From: an uncultured Collinsella sp.
GTDB taxonomy: Bacteria > Actinomycetota > Coriobacteriia > Coriobacteriales > Coriobacteriaceae
DNA: 64,000 nucleotides
Assembly: GCA_900768795.1 (NCBI GenBank)
Contig: CAAGEH010000023.1
Coordinates: 62,001-126,000 of the forward strand
Reading direction: 5' to 3'
The translations under genes were made by a program, and so were the position numbers. The notes beneath the pieces are model-generated. The model was not told the origin of the DNA, ran no database searches, and was given only the letters and a program-made list of their open reading frames with translations. This document shows positions 16,301-24,390 of this stretch, in pieces (position 1 is the first letter of the stretch; every line of letters starts with the position of its first letter).

Positions 16301-16379
16301 CGAACGGCAATCGTTTGATGAGTCGGCTTTTTCTCTTGCCCTTTTGCTTGTTTCTGGGTTACTATAGTACGGCTGTTAC

Positions 16380-16470
16380 GGAGAGCTGACCGAGAGGCCG
16401 AAGGTGCTCGCCTGCTAAGCGAGTATGCCCCATAAGGGCATCTGGGGTTCGAATCCCCAGCTCTCCGCCA
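16380..16470 (+). tRNA. tRNA-Ser (GCT)
   Basis: 91 bases with encoded CCA. Acceptor arms GGAGAGC and GCTCTCC pair. The anticodon stem CTCGC/GCGAG encloses CTGCTAA with anticodon GCT. The long variable arm (TATGCCCCATAAGGGCAT) and T-arm GGGGTTCGAATCCCC are typical. TATAGT upstream (about 16364) is a likely -10. Confidence 0.96.
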
Positions 16471-16484
16471 GTTTGATTTGAAGA

Positions 16485-16510
16485 AGGGTTCCGCAAGGGA
16501 CTCTTTTTTT
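16485..16510 (+). terminator. Terminator of tRNA-Ser
   Basis: AGGGTTCC pairs with GGGACTCT (two G-T) around GCAA, followed by seven T. Confidence 0.8.
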
Positions 16511-16525
16511 ATGCCAAGTATGGGA

Positions 16526-16541
16526 CTGGGGATTCGAACCC
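16526..16541. repeat. Inverted 16-base copy of the tRNA-Ser T-arm
   Basis: CTGGGGATTCGAACCC is the exact reverse complement of 16445-16460 inside tRNA-Ser. It lies 55 bases past the tRNA and just after its terminator. A similar inverted T-arm follows tRNA-Arg at the same distance (near 11677). It may be a tRNA-gene remnant or part of a tRNA-targeting repeat. Confidence 0.6.
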
Positions 16542-16710
16542 GAAAGGGCGTGGGCTTTCTCATCTTGGTTTTTCGTGCGATGTATTGACCTTAGGTAGGA
16601 CTAAGGCATGACCTGCGAGGTGGCTGCGCAAGCTGCCGCGATCGGGCTCCGACCCTCTCGGAGGTGCATGCTGGGCTATCATCAAAACATAAACGAAGAT
16701 GGGAGCCATC

Positions 16711-17391
16711 ATGAAGTTGCTGCTTGCTGAGGATGAATACGGCCTATCGCGCGCCCTTTGCGCGATTCTTCAACATGACGGCTATGAGGTTGATCCGGTG
16801 TATGACGGTACGACCGCCCTTAAATATCTCGAGAGCAATTTTTACGATGCCGCCGTGCTCGACATCATGATGCCGGGGCTTGATGGCATCAGCGTGCTTA
16901 AGCAGGCAAGGGCGAAGGGGCTCAAGCTTCCCATCATTATGCTCACGGCAAAAAGTGAAGTCGCCGATAAAGTCGAGGGGCTCGATGCGGGGGCAAACGA
17001 TTACCTCACCAAGCCGTTCGCCGCCAAGGAACTGCTCGCGCGCATTCGCGCCATGACGCGCGTGGCGACGGCAATCGATTCGAAAACGCTGTCGGTCGGC
17101 AACGTCAAGCTCGACACGTCTGCTTGCGTACTTACGGGGCCCACGGGCGAGGAGCACCTTGCCAACCGCGAATTTCAGCTGCTGCAGCTTTTTATGGAGC
17201 ACCCAGGCGAGAAAGCGCCCACCGAGCGCCTGCTTATGGACGTTTGGGGCGATGAGGCGCCTGAGGGAGCAAATGTGGTCTGGGTTTATATTTCCTATCT
17301 GCGGAAAAAGCTTGCGACCGTGGGGGCGGATGTGGAGATCAAGGCATCGCGCAACCAGGGCTACTCTCTCGAGGTCGTAAACGATGCGTAG
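16711..17391 (+). CDS. OmpR-family response regulator
   Basis: A 226-residue DNA-binding response regulator. The receiver domain (1-115) has the acidic pair near the start (AEDE), the phosphoacceptor Asp in AAVLDIMMPGLDG, Thr in MLTAKS and Lys in LTKPF. A winged-helix Trans_reg_C domain follows (EFQLLQLFMEHPGEKAPTERLLMDVWG, VWVYISYLRKKL). The ATG at 16711 follows GGGAG. The stop overlaps the start of the kinase gene, so the two are translationally coupled. A short inverted repeat, CCTTAG/CTAAGG (16589-16606), lies upstream and might be an operator. Confidence 0.93.
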   Translation: MKLLLAEDEYGLSRALCAILQHDGYEVDPVYDGTTALKYLESNFYDAAVLDIMMPGLDGISVLKQARAKGLKLPIIMLTAKSEVADKVEGLDAGANDYLTKPFAAKELLARIRAMTRVATAIDSKTLSVGNVKLDTSACVLTGPTGEEHLANREFQLLQLFMEHPGEKAPTERLLMDVWGDEAPEGANVVWVYISYLRKKLATVGADVEIKASRNQGYSLEVVNDA

Positions 17392-18823
17392 CCCGTTTGT
17401 GCGCAAAAAGGTCGAGGATAAGGCAAGCGTCTCTGCGGCTCCGAGCGCGATGGACAAGCGCCTGCGTCGTGAGTTCATTTTGGCGGCGATGGCAGCCGTC
17501 ACGATCGTCCTTACGGGAATCATCGGTTGCATCAATGTTGCAAACTATCGTGCTATTTGCGAGAAAGCCGACGCGAAGGTCAATTTAATCGCGGAAAACG
17601 GTGGACTGATTCCCGGGATGGCGAACGACGTTGACGATGAAGATGCAGACCATTCCATCTCCGCCACATCGGTGCACTTGACGGTGACACAAAGCGATAA
17701 AAAGGATTCGGGCGTTTCGATTAGGCGTTCAACCAGGCGTTTTACCGGCCCACTCGATCCTGACAAAATCATGAACCTCGAGCAGCCGTATTCGACGAGA
17801 TACTTTACCGTGACGGTCGATTCGGCGGGCGAGCTGCTTACTGCGGACGTTGCCCGTATCGCCTCGGTCGATCGCGATGAGGCGGAGGCGTTCGTCAAAA
17901 AAGTTTCCAAACGTCATGATGCGCGCGGGTTCTACGGTAGCTATCGCTACGGACGCATGTCGATTGGCGAATCGGATTCGGACACTTCAGGCGAATCGGA
18001 CGAGGATAGCCCGACGCTCTATGTGTTTCTCGATTGTTCGCGCGAGCTTACGAACTTTCATTCGTTTTTGACGGTGAGCATCATTATCAGCCTGGTCGGT
18101 TGGCTGGCCGTTCTCGCGCTGGTTATCGTGCTTTCGCAGTTCGTCGTGCGTCCCGTGGTCGAAAGCTATGAGAAGCAGAAGCGTTTCATCACCGATGCAA
18201 GTCACGAGATTAAGACGCCGCTTGCGGTGATCGATGCTGCCAACGAGGTCCAAGAGATCGAGAACGGCGAAAGCGAATGGACGCAGAGCATCCATGAACA
18301 GGTGGCGAGGTTGACCGCGCTGACCGAGCGGCTCGTTTTCCTAGCGCGCATGGACGAGGGTGCGCTAGGATTCGTGCGCGCGGAGCTCGATTTGTCGGAT
18401 TTGGTCGTGAAGGCTGCAGAGCCGTTTGAGTCTGTGGCGCTCTCGCGCGGCAAGCGTTTGAGCTGCGATGTCGAGCCCAACGTTAAGTTCAAAGGTGATA
18501 AGTCCGCGCTCTCACAGGTCGTGGAACTGTTGCTCGATAACGCGACGCGCTATGCGGTGGATGGGACCGAAATCGAGCTCAAGCTTGTTGCGGAGCCGCG
18601 TGGGCATGCGTTGCTGACGGTGACGAACGCGGTGGATGCTGTGCCGTCAGGCTCGCTTGATCGGCTGTTCGACCGTTTTTATCGAGCTGACGCAAGTCGC
18701 AACAGTAAGATAGGAGGCTCCGGCGTGGGCCTTTCCGTGGCGCGTGCGATTGTTGAGGCACATGGCGGTACGATTAAAGCGACGGCGTCTGACGCGAGCA
18801 TCACCTTTGCGGTAAGGCTGTAG
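17384..18823 (+). CDS. Sensor histidine kinase
   Basis: A 479-residue membrane sensor that pairs with the overlapping response regulator. Membrane segments lie near residues 31-50 (FILAAMAAVTIVLTGIIGCI) and 227-250 (LTVSIIISLVGWLAVLALVIV) and bracket a 175-residue extracytoplasmic domain rich in Asp/Ser. I see no clear HAMP domain; the H-box follows closely (KRFITDASHEIKTPLAVID). The ATPase domain has the N-box VELLLDNATRYAV, F-box FDRFYRAD and G2-box GGSGVGLSVARAIVEAHGG. The signal sensed is unknown. Confidence 0.92.
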   Translation: MRSPFVRKKVEDKASVSAAPSAMDKRLRREFILAAMAAVTIVLTGIIGCINVANYRAICEKADAKVNLIAENGGLIPGMANDVDDEDADHSISATSVHLTVTQSDKKDSGVSIRRSTRRFTGPLDPDKIMNLEQPYSTRYFTVTVDSAGELLTADVARIASVDRDEAEAFVKKVSKRHDARGFYGSYRYGRMSIGESDSDTSGESDEDSPTLYVFLDCSRELTNFHSFLTVSIIISLVGWLAVLALVIVLSQFVVRPVVESYEKQKRFITDASHEIKTPLAVIDAANEVQEIENGESEWTQSIHEQVARLTALTERLVFLARMDEGALGFVRAELDLSDLVVKAAEPFESVALSRGKRLSCDVEPNVKFKGDKSALSQVVELLLDNATRYAVDGTEIELKLVAEPRGHALLTVTNAVDAVPSGSLDRLFDRFYRADASRNSKIGGSGVGLSVARAIVEAHGGTIKATASDASITFAVRL

Positions 18824-18864
18824 GGGTGAGTGCGGCGGTATTCCACAGAACAGCGCGGGCGAAA

Positions 18865-19566
18865 TCACCACTCGATTTGTTCGATAGGGGTGGGGTTCGG
18901 CTGAAGCTCCTCGCTTGTGACCTTGCCACTTTTGAAGCGGATGAGGCGGTCTGCCATCGGCGCAAGCGCGGAGTTATGTGTGATGATGATCACCGTGATG
19001 CCTTCGTTACGGCATGTGTCCTGTAGTAGCTGCAGAATCTGCTTGCCTGTTTGATAGTCGAGCGCTCCGGTCGGTTCGTCGCAAAGCAGCAGCTTGGGAT
19101 TTTTGGCAAGGGCGCGTGCAATCGAGACGCGCTGTTGCTCGCCGCCCGAAAGCTGTGCGGGGAAATTGTCCAAGCGGTCAGCGAGACCGACCTTTTTTAG
19201 CGTTTCCGCGGGGTCAAACGAATCGGGGCAAATCTGTGTGGCGAGCTCGACATTCTCGAGTGCGGTGAGGTTGGGTACGAGATTGTAAAACTGAAAGACA
19301 AAACCCACGTCCGAGCGACGGTAGCTCCCGAGCTCTTTTTCACCTGCTCGGCTGATGTCGCGACCGTCGACGATAACGGAGCCCGAGGTCGCCGTATCCA
19401 TGCCTCCGAGGATATTGAGGGCCGTGGTTTTTCCGGCACCCGATGCGCCGAGAATAATCGCCAGTTCGCCGCGCTCGACGGTAAAACTTGCGCGGTCGAG
19501 CGCGTGAATCTCGGTTTCGCCCGAGCCATAGGCTTTGATTACGTCATTGAATTCGATATAGGCCAT
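18865..19566 (-). CDS. ABC transporter ATP-binding protein, MacB/LolD type
   Basis: A 233-residue ATPase subunit of the MacB/LolD/FtsE exporter group. Walker A is GASGAGKTT, the Q-loop is in FVFQFYNLVPNLTALENV, the signature LSGGEQQRVSIARALA, Walker B LLLCDEPTGALD and the H-loop ITHN. Such ATPases normally sit beside a FtsX-like permease and often beside a two-component system, as in antimicrobial peptide resistance modules. Here the two-component system is adjacent but converges from the other strand, and no permease gene is present on either side. It may work with a permease elsewhere or be a leftover. Confidence 0.9.
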   Translation of the reverse strand: MAYIEFNDVIKAYGSGETEIHALDRASFTVERGELAIILGASGAGKTTALNILGGMDTATSGSVIVDGRDISRAGEKELGSYRRSDVGFVFQFYNLVPNLTALENVELATQICPDSFDPAETLKKVGLADRLDNFPAQLSGGEQQRVSIARALAKNPKLLLCDEPTGALDYQTGKQILQLLQDTCRNEGITVIIITHNSALAPMADRLIRFKSGKVTSEELQPNPTPIEQIEW

Positions 19567-19776
19567 AACCGCGTCCTATCTCTGTTGGATACGACTATTG
19601 TTGCCCAAGTCAGCGAAATATGACAGCATCCGGTTGCCGAAATTCGCTTGGCGGTAGCCAGTTTGCCGTGTTGTTCGGGGCTCGATACGTTGCTCGGCGC
19701 CCGATATGTTGTCGGGCAGATTTCAACCCTCACGATGCCGGGACGTTTTTGTGGGCGCAGGGCTGCAGAAGGTTGG

Positions 19777-20817
19777 CTATTGCATGCGCTTGTGTCGTCT
19801 CCGCTGTTTGCGGCTCCAGTGCAGAAGAGATTCCACAACCGGAATGGTGAGGAGCATGACAAATCCCGGGCTAGGCTGGTCCAGGCAAAGCCACATGTAG
19901 AAAAACCACGCCAATACGCCGGGCGCATAGATGCCGCCAATCAGTTTTGATAGGTGTGGGCTATCGATAAAATTGCCGATGGCGTAAAAGATAGGAATTG
20001 TGAACACCAGGAAAAGCCCTGTGCCCCAGCTGCCATAGATAACGCCGAGGGCTATGTATACCAGCAAGATAACGGCGGGAAAGGGGAATTTATTCCATGC
20101 GTGACTTGCAGCGCTATGGAAACGCCCATCACGGTGGTCTAATTTGTCGCGAGCTTCTTTCCAGCTGTTGAAGGTCTCGCCATCGACGTCTACCGTGCCG
20201 TCCGCGTTGGTGTGAACGCTATGCCCGCCATCGTCGGGTGTGTCGACATGGACGCCACCGGGACCTACAAGCACCTCCTCGTTCTTGCGCTTGTTGGTGA
20301 CATGAATACCGTTCCAGCCAACGTGCACCTCTTCACCCTTGTTGGGGTCGATAACGTGGATGCCCTCGCGCCATGAAATGCTGACGGTCGGTTTGTCGCT
20401 CGAATCGTTGCGGTTGGTGCCGTCGCTTTGGGAGGTGTTTTCCGAAGTGTCTTTTTCTGACGCAGGCGCCCTGTCGCTTTCGCTTGAATATGCGGTATCG
20501 GAAACCCCGATACCGTTGTTGGCGCTGGAAGGCTCATATTCTGCGTATTCGCTGCTGGAAGGGGCTTCGTTTGCGGTGGCTTCGGTTTTGACCGGTGCGG
20601 CATGCTCGTTATGAGGCTCGCCATATAACAGCTCGTCCAAAGAGACGCTGTAGAGTGCGGCGAGTGCAATAAGGTTATCGGTGTCCGGAGATGATTCGCT
20701 GCGCTCCCATTTGCTTACCGCCTGTCGGCTGACTCCCAGCTTATCGGCAAGAGCTTCTTGCGAAAGCCCGGCGTTCTTTCTGCGGTCGACGAGGCGCTGG
20801 GCCATCGTAAGATTCAT
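19777..20817 (-). CDS. XRE-family regulator with internal repeats and membrane domain
   Basis: A 346-residue fusion. An N-terminal Cro/CI helix-turn-helix (residues 4-60: QRLVDRRKNAGLSQEALADKLGVSRQAVSKWERSES) is followed by a Ser/Glu-rich linker. Then come three short repeats built on GIHV (WREGIHVIDPNKGEEVHV, WNGIHVTNKRKNEEVLV, PGGVHVDTPDDG) and a C-terminal hydrophobic region with about three membrane spans. This suggests a membrane-tethered DNA-binding regulator. The start is the ATG at 20817 behind GAAGGGA. It is cotranscribable with the ABC ATPase 210 bases downstream, and that gap shows nothing clear. Confidence 0.8.
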   Translation of the reverse strand: MNLTMAQRLVDRRKNAGLSQEALADKLGVSRQAVSKWERSESSPDTDNLIALAALYSVSLDELLYGEPHNEHAAPVKTEATANEAPSSSEYAEYEPSSANNGIGVSDTAYSSESDRAPASEKDTSENTSQSDGTNRNDSSDKPTVSISWREGIHVIDPNKGEEVHVGWNGIHVTNKRKNEEVLVGPGGVHVDTPDDGGHSVHTNADGTVDVDGETFNSWKEARDKLDHRDGRFHSAASHAWNKFPFPAVILLVYIALGVIYGSWGTGLFLVFTIPIFYAIGNFIDSPHLSKLIGGIYAPGVLAWFFYMWLCLDQPSPGFVMLLTIPVVESLLHWSRKQRRRHKRMQ

Positions 20818-21017
20818 TGTTGTTCCCTTCGCTGAACGGTCGTTGGTACAAATCGAGTATCCTGGGCGCATTCGGTTGTGACCACCGATTCTGGTTGGAA
20901 TTTTTGCCCAGCGTATCGCAACTATGGGTTGCAATAGCTTTGAACTGGGAAAACGTGACATTTGTCCTATGGATTCGCTGCGGGTAACTCGATTTAGGCG
21001 GCATTTGTCTAACGGAA

Positions 21018-21167
21018 GGCGGACGGTTTAAAAGAAAAAGGACAGGCGGAGAAAGAGGGACGGATTAAAAGAAGAAAGACGAGCGGTTAAAAGAAGGAGG
21101 ACAGGCGTTTAAAAAATGAAGGGCATGCGGTTTAAGAAGAAGGATGGGCGTTTTAAAGATGAAAACT
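21018..21167. repeat. Degenerate purine-rich tandem repeat
   Basis: About seven units of 18-24 bases share the pattern GGACrGGCGG-TTTAAAAGAAGAA (for example GGACGGTTTAAAAGAA, ACGAGCGGTTAAAAGAAGG, GGCGTTTAAAAAATGAAG). The stretch is strongly purine-biased on the plus strand and has no open frame. It belongs to a 767-base gene-free region between the XRE gene and pfkA. Confidence 0.65.
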
Positions 21168-21211
21168 GCCTTAAAAACCGCCTCAAAGCCGTCTTATTAC
21201 GTTGCCATCAC

Positions 21212-21334
21212 GTAAGTGAGTAGGTTTTTAGCGACCCTGTGAGTAGCGGGTTGATTTCTCCTACTAAAATCGCAAGTAGAGAGGCTGCTTCCAATCGATC
21301 TACTCAGCATGTGCGCAAAAACCTACTCACTTAC
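21212..21334. repeat. 123-base element with perfect 18-base terminal inverted repeats
   Basis: GTAAGTGAGTAGGTTTTT (21212-21229) and AAAAACCTACTCACTTAC (21317-21334) are perfect inverted copies. The 87-base interior repeats the CTACT/AGTAG word several times (GAGTAGCG, CTACTAAAA, AAGTAGAG, CTACTCAG), so it can fold further. It contains no gene. The size and plan match the element at 5748-5871, suggesting a shared class of small mobile or RNA element. Confidence 0.65.
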
Positions 21335-21433
21335 TCATATGGTGGCTGGTACGGCTGCCAAGATGACGGTTAGATTGGAAAGTTGAACGTCAAATCTCGA
21401 TATTCCGGACGTGGGGCGTGCAAAACGGCGCAA

Positions 21434-21529
21434 AAAACCGGCCCCTTGTCGGAAAATGCATCTGATGGTCGATAGTTCGCTCTGCGGCGGGAGAACATCA
21501 GGCTGCGATTCCGATAAAGAGCCGGTTTT
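21434..21529. other. Nested hairpin downstream of pfkA, possible terminator or small RNA
   Basis: Three nested inverted pairs share one axis: AAAACCGGC/GCCGGTTTT (21434-21442, 21521-21529), TCGGAA/TTCCGA (21449-21454, 21509-21514) and CTGATG/CATCAG (21462-21467, 21496-21501). The gaps between them are equal on both sides (6/6 and 7/7), as in a single long stem with internal loops. Read on the minus strand it ends GGCCGGTTTTTT, so it could end the pfkA transcript. Confidence 0.6.
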
Positions 21530-21584
21530 GTTGCACCTATAGGCAAAAAGCCCAGGCAAGTGGGCGTGTCCAGCGGGGCAGAGG

Positions 21585-22664
21585 CTACTCGTCGCCAAAG
21601 CTGATGCCGAAGGCTTTGGCTTCGCGCACCAGGTCGCTCTGAGGATCGACATACTTAAGCTTGCCGGCAACCTCTTCAAGCGGAACGTGGCACATCTTGC
21701 CATCGACTTGCGCAATCATGTAGCCGTACTCGCCGGCAAGACAGCCGAGCGCTGCTTCGACGCCGCACTGCGTGGCGAAGATGCGGTCCTGGGCATCGGG
21801 CTCGCCGCCGCGCTGAGTGTGACCGGGAATCGCCACGCGCGTCTCGCGACCGGTCTTCTCTTCGATCTCTTTGGCGATGTCGTAGACAATCGAGGGGCTC
21901 GTGCGCTCGGCGAGTTTCTTCTTGTATTCCTTCTTGGAAAGCGCGGCGTCCTCTTTGGAGATGGCGCCTTCCGCAACGGCGAGGATGGTAAAGCGGCTGC
22001 CGGTTTCCATACGGTGCTCGATGGTCTTGATGACGTTATTCATGTCGTAGGGGATTTCGGGAATCAGGATGACGTCTGCGCCGCCCGCGATGCCCGCGTA
22101 CAGCGGAATCCAGCCGACTTTGTGCCCCATGATTTCGATAACGAACACGCGGCCATGGCTCGATGCGGTGGTGTGGATGTCGTCGATGCACTTGGTCGCA
22201 ACGTCGATGGCCGAGGTGAGGCCGAACGTCATGTCGGTTCCCCAAGTGTCGTTGTCGATGGTCTTGGGCAACGCGATAACGTTGAGACCCTCCTTGCTCA
22301 GGCGGTTCGCAGTTTTGATCGAGCCGTTGCCACCGAGCATGAACAGACAGTCGAGTTTGAGCTTGTGATACGTGTGGACCATGGCGGGGACCTTTTCCAC
22401 GCCATCCGCCTCGGGGATGTCGAGGCGTTTAAACGGCGTGCGGCTGGTGCCCAAAATGGTGCCGCCGCGCGTGAGGATGCCGCTAAAGTCCGCGGGGCTC
22501 ATCACGCGAAAACGGCTGTAGATAAGACCTTGGTATCCATCCTCAAAGCCATAGATTTCAACAGGCTCTTTGCTTTGGTTGGTAAGCGTTTTAACGATGC
22601 CGCGCATGGTTGCGTTGAGCGCTTGGCAGTCGCCACCGCTGGTGAGAAGGCCGATCCTGAGCAT
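21585..22664 (-). CDS. pfkA: 6-phosphofructokinase, probably ATP-dependent group III
   Basis: Phosphorylates fructose 6-phosphate to fructose 1,6-bisphosphate in glycolysis. Length is 359 residues. The nucleotide loop is GLLTSGGDCQALNATMRG (5-22), with GGNGS at 111-115, the catalytic PKTIDND at 133-139, MGHKVGWIP for sugar phosphate and PGHTQRGG near 290. Gly at the position equivalent to E. coli 104 points to ATP use, while Lys at the position equivalent to 124 is usual for pyrophosphate enzymes. This Gly/Lys mix is known from ATP-using actinobacterial group III enzymes, so ATP is the better guess. The ATG start is at 22664. Confidence 0.92.
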   Translation of the reverse strand: MLRIGLLTSGGDCQALNATMRGIVKTLTNQSKEPVEIYGFEDGYQGLIYSRFRVMSPADFSGILTRGGTILGTSRTPFKRLDIPEADGVEKVPAMVHTYHKLKLDCLFMLGGNGSIKTANRLSKEGLNVIALPKTIDNDTWGTDMTFGLTSAIDVATKCIDDIHTTASSHGRVFVIEIMGHKVGWIPLYAGIAGGADVILIPEIPYDMNNVIKTIEHRMETGSRFTILAVAEGAISKEDAALSKKEYKKKLAERTSPSIVYDIAKEIEEKTGRETRVAIPGHTQRGGEPDAQDRIFATQCGVEAALGCLAGEYGYMIAQVDGKMCHVPLEEVAGKLKYVDPQSDLVREAKAFGISFGDE

Positions 22665-22868
22665 AGGGATACCTTTCGTCGTGATTACATTTTTCGATGC
22701 ACAAGTTTACCCCTATTAATTCGGCTTTTGAGCCAAATCGTCATGAGCTGCGTGTCTCTTTACATCGCGTTGGGCGCGTGCGGCGGGCTGCGCGTGGTAG
22801 GCTTGGGGCTGTACTTTGAATCACTCCGGATGTCGAGGGTTTGGTATCCGGCTTTTTGGGAGGCTTCG

Positions 22869-24284
22869 ATGGGCGACACGATGGAGGAAGAGCTTCAGAC
22901 ACTGTCTGGGGAGGATGCGCAAACGACTGGTGTTACCAGCGACGATATTGAGGCGGCAAACGACCTCATCGACTTTATCGAGGCGTGCCCTAGCATGTTC
23001 CACGCGGCGGCGACCATTATGGCCGAGCTCGACGACGCGGGTTTTACGTATTTGCCCGAGGGCGCGGCGTGGGATATCGAGCCGGGTGGATGCTATTACA
23101 CGCAGCGCAACACCTCGAGTGTGATCGCGTTCAAGGTGGGCGAGGACCTTGCCGCCACGTGGGGCGAGGACGATGTTGCGGGAGATTATCACTTCCAGCT
23201 CGCTGCGAGCCACAGCGATTCTCCCACCTTTAAGGTCAAGGCCGTCCCCGATCTTGATGGTGCAGGCGAGACCTTGCGTCTTAATATCGAGGCATATGGT
23301 GGCATGATCGACTTCACCTGGTTCGATCGTCCGCTCGTGCTCGCCGGTCGCGTGCTCGTGCGCGAGGGCGATCGCATCGAGAGCCGTCTCTTTGCCACGG
23401 AGCGCGAGGTCGCCATCATTCCGAGTCTCGCTATCCATATGAACCGCGGCGTCAACGACGGGTTCGCGCCTAACCGAGCCGTCGACTTGTGTCCGCTCGT
23501 GAGCGCGGGCGAGCTAGCGCGTGGCGATTTCGACGCGCTGATCGCCGATGAGCTTGACGTGGATCCCGAGCAGATTTTGGGTCGCGACCTCTTTTTGGTC
23601 AACCGTCAAGACGCCCGAATCTGGGGTTGGGCTGACGAGTTCGTTTCGACTCCCAAGCTCGATGACCTTGCTTGTGTCTATACGTCGCTGCAGGCTTTTT
23701 TGGCTGCCGAGAACGCTGCGGACATTTCGGTTTTCTGCTGCTTTGATAATGAGGAGGTCGGCTCCAACACCAAGCAGGGCGCGATGTCGACGTTTTTGGC
23801 AGACACCCTTGGGCGCATCAACGCCTCGCTCGGTTTCGATGACGAGAGCTACCATCGCGCGCTCGCGGCGTCGATGCTCGTGAGCTGCGACAACGCACAT
23901 GCCGTGCACCCCAATCACCCCGAGAAGGCGGACGCGCGAAATCAGGTGCAGCTCAATGGCGGCATCGTTATCAAGGAAGCTGCCAACCAAAAGTACTGCA
24001 CCGATGCCTTTAGCCGCGCCGTGTTCCAGGCAATTTGCGACGATGCCGACGTTCCCACGCAGGCGTTTGCCAACAAGAGCGACATGGCGGGTGGCTCGAC
24101 GCTCGGCAATCTGTCGAACATTCAGGCGAGCATGCATGCGGTCGATGTGGGTTTGCCGCAGCTTGCCATGCATTCGAGCTACGAGACGGGTGGAGTGCGC
24201 GACATCATGTACGCCATTCGCGCCCTTACGGCATTTTACGAGCGCAATCTGCACATCAGCGGTGCCGAGAGCGTGGAACTGTAG
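22869..24284 (+). CDS. M18 family aminopeptidase
   Basis: A 471-residue zinc aminopeptidase of the M18 (aspartyl aminopeptidase-like) family, cytoplasmic. The metal and catalytic blocks are LAASHSDSPTFKVK (first His/Asp), FCCFDNEEVGSNTKQGA (Glu/Glu), SCDNAHAVHPNHPEK (Asp and His) and the C-terminal MHSSYETGGVRD. The ATG at 22869 follows GGGAGG; ATG at 22881 is possible. The frame is open far upstream across pfkA, but that is antisense sequence and not coding. Confidence 0.92.
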   Translation: MGDTMEEELQTLSGEDAQTTGVTSDDIEAANDLIDFIEACPSMFHAAATIMAELDDAGFTYLPEGAAWDIEPGGCYYTQRNTSSVIAFKVGEDLAATWGEDDVAGDYHFQLAASHSDSPTFKVKAVPDLDGAGETLRLNIEAYGGMIDFTWFDRPLVLAGRVLVREGDRIESRLFATEREVAIIPSLAIHMNRGVNDGFAPNRAVDLCPLVSAGELARGDFDALIADELDVDPEQILGRDLFLVNRQDARIWGWADEFVSTPKLDDLACVYTSLQAFLAAENAADISVFCCFDNEEVGSNTKQGAMSTFLADTLGRINASLGFDDESYHRALAASMLVSCDNAHAVHPNHPEKADARNQVQLNGGIVIKEAANQKYCTDAFSRAVFQAICDDADVPTQAFANKSDMAGGSTLGNLSNIQASMHAVDVGLPQLAMHSSYETGGVRDIMYAIRALTAFYERNLHISGAESVEL

Positions 24285-24294
24285 GCTGCGCGGT

Positions 24295-24390
24295 TTGCAT
24301 AACCATATTGCATAACCATACAGCTGCCCGACGCCGTGACCCCGATCGTGCCTGATTTACGCGCATCCGCTCGACGCTGTGACCCTGCTA
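24295..24390. repeat. Short tandem repeat and imperfect copy of a gene end
   Basis: TTGCATAACCATA is repeated in tandem at 24295-24307 and 24308-24320, just past the M18 stop. Then 24329-24360 resembles 24372-24403 (about 27 of 32 bases, for example GTGCCTGAT in both), and the latter includes the stop codon and last codons of the minus-strand dehydrogenase. Offset 43, so this copy is not in frame. Confidence 0.5.

Noticed and set aside
21687..22868. A long N-terminal extension of the M18 peptidase frame running antisense through pfkA
   Set aside because: The extension is the complement of real pfkA coding sequence, and the peptidase aligns from the ATG at 22869 behind a good ribosome site.
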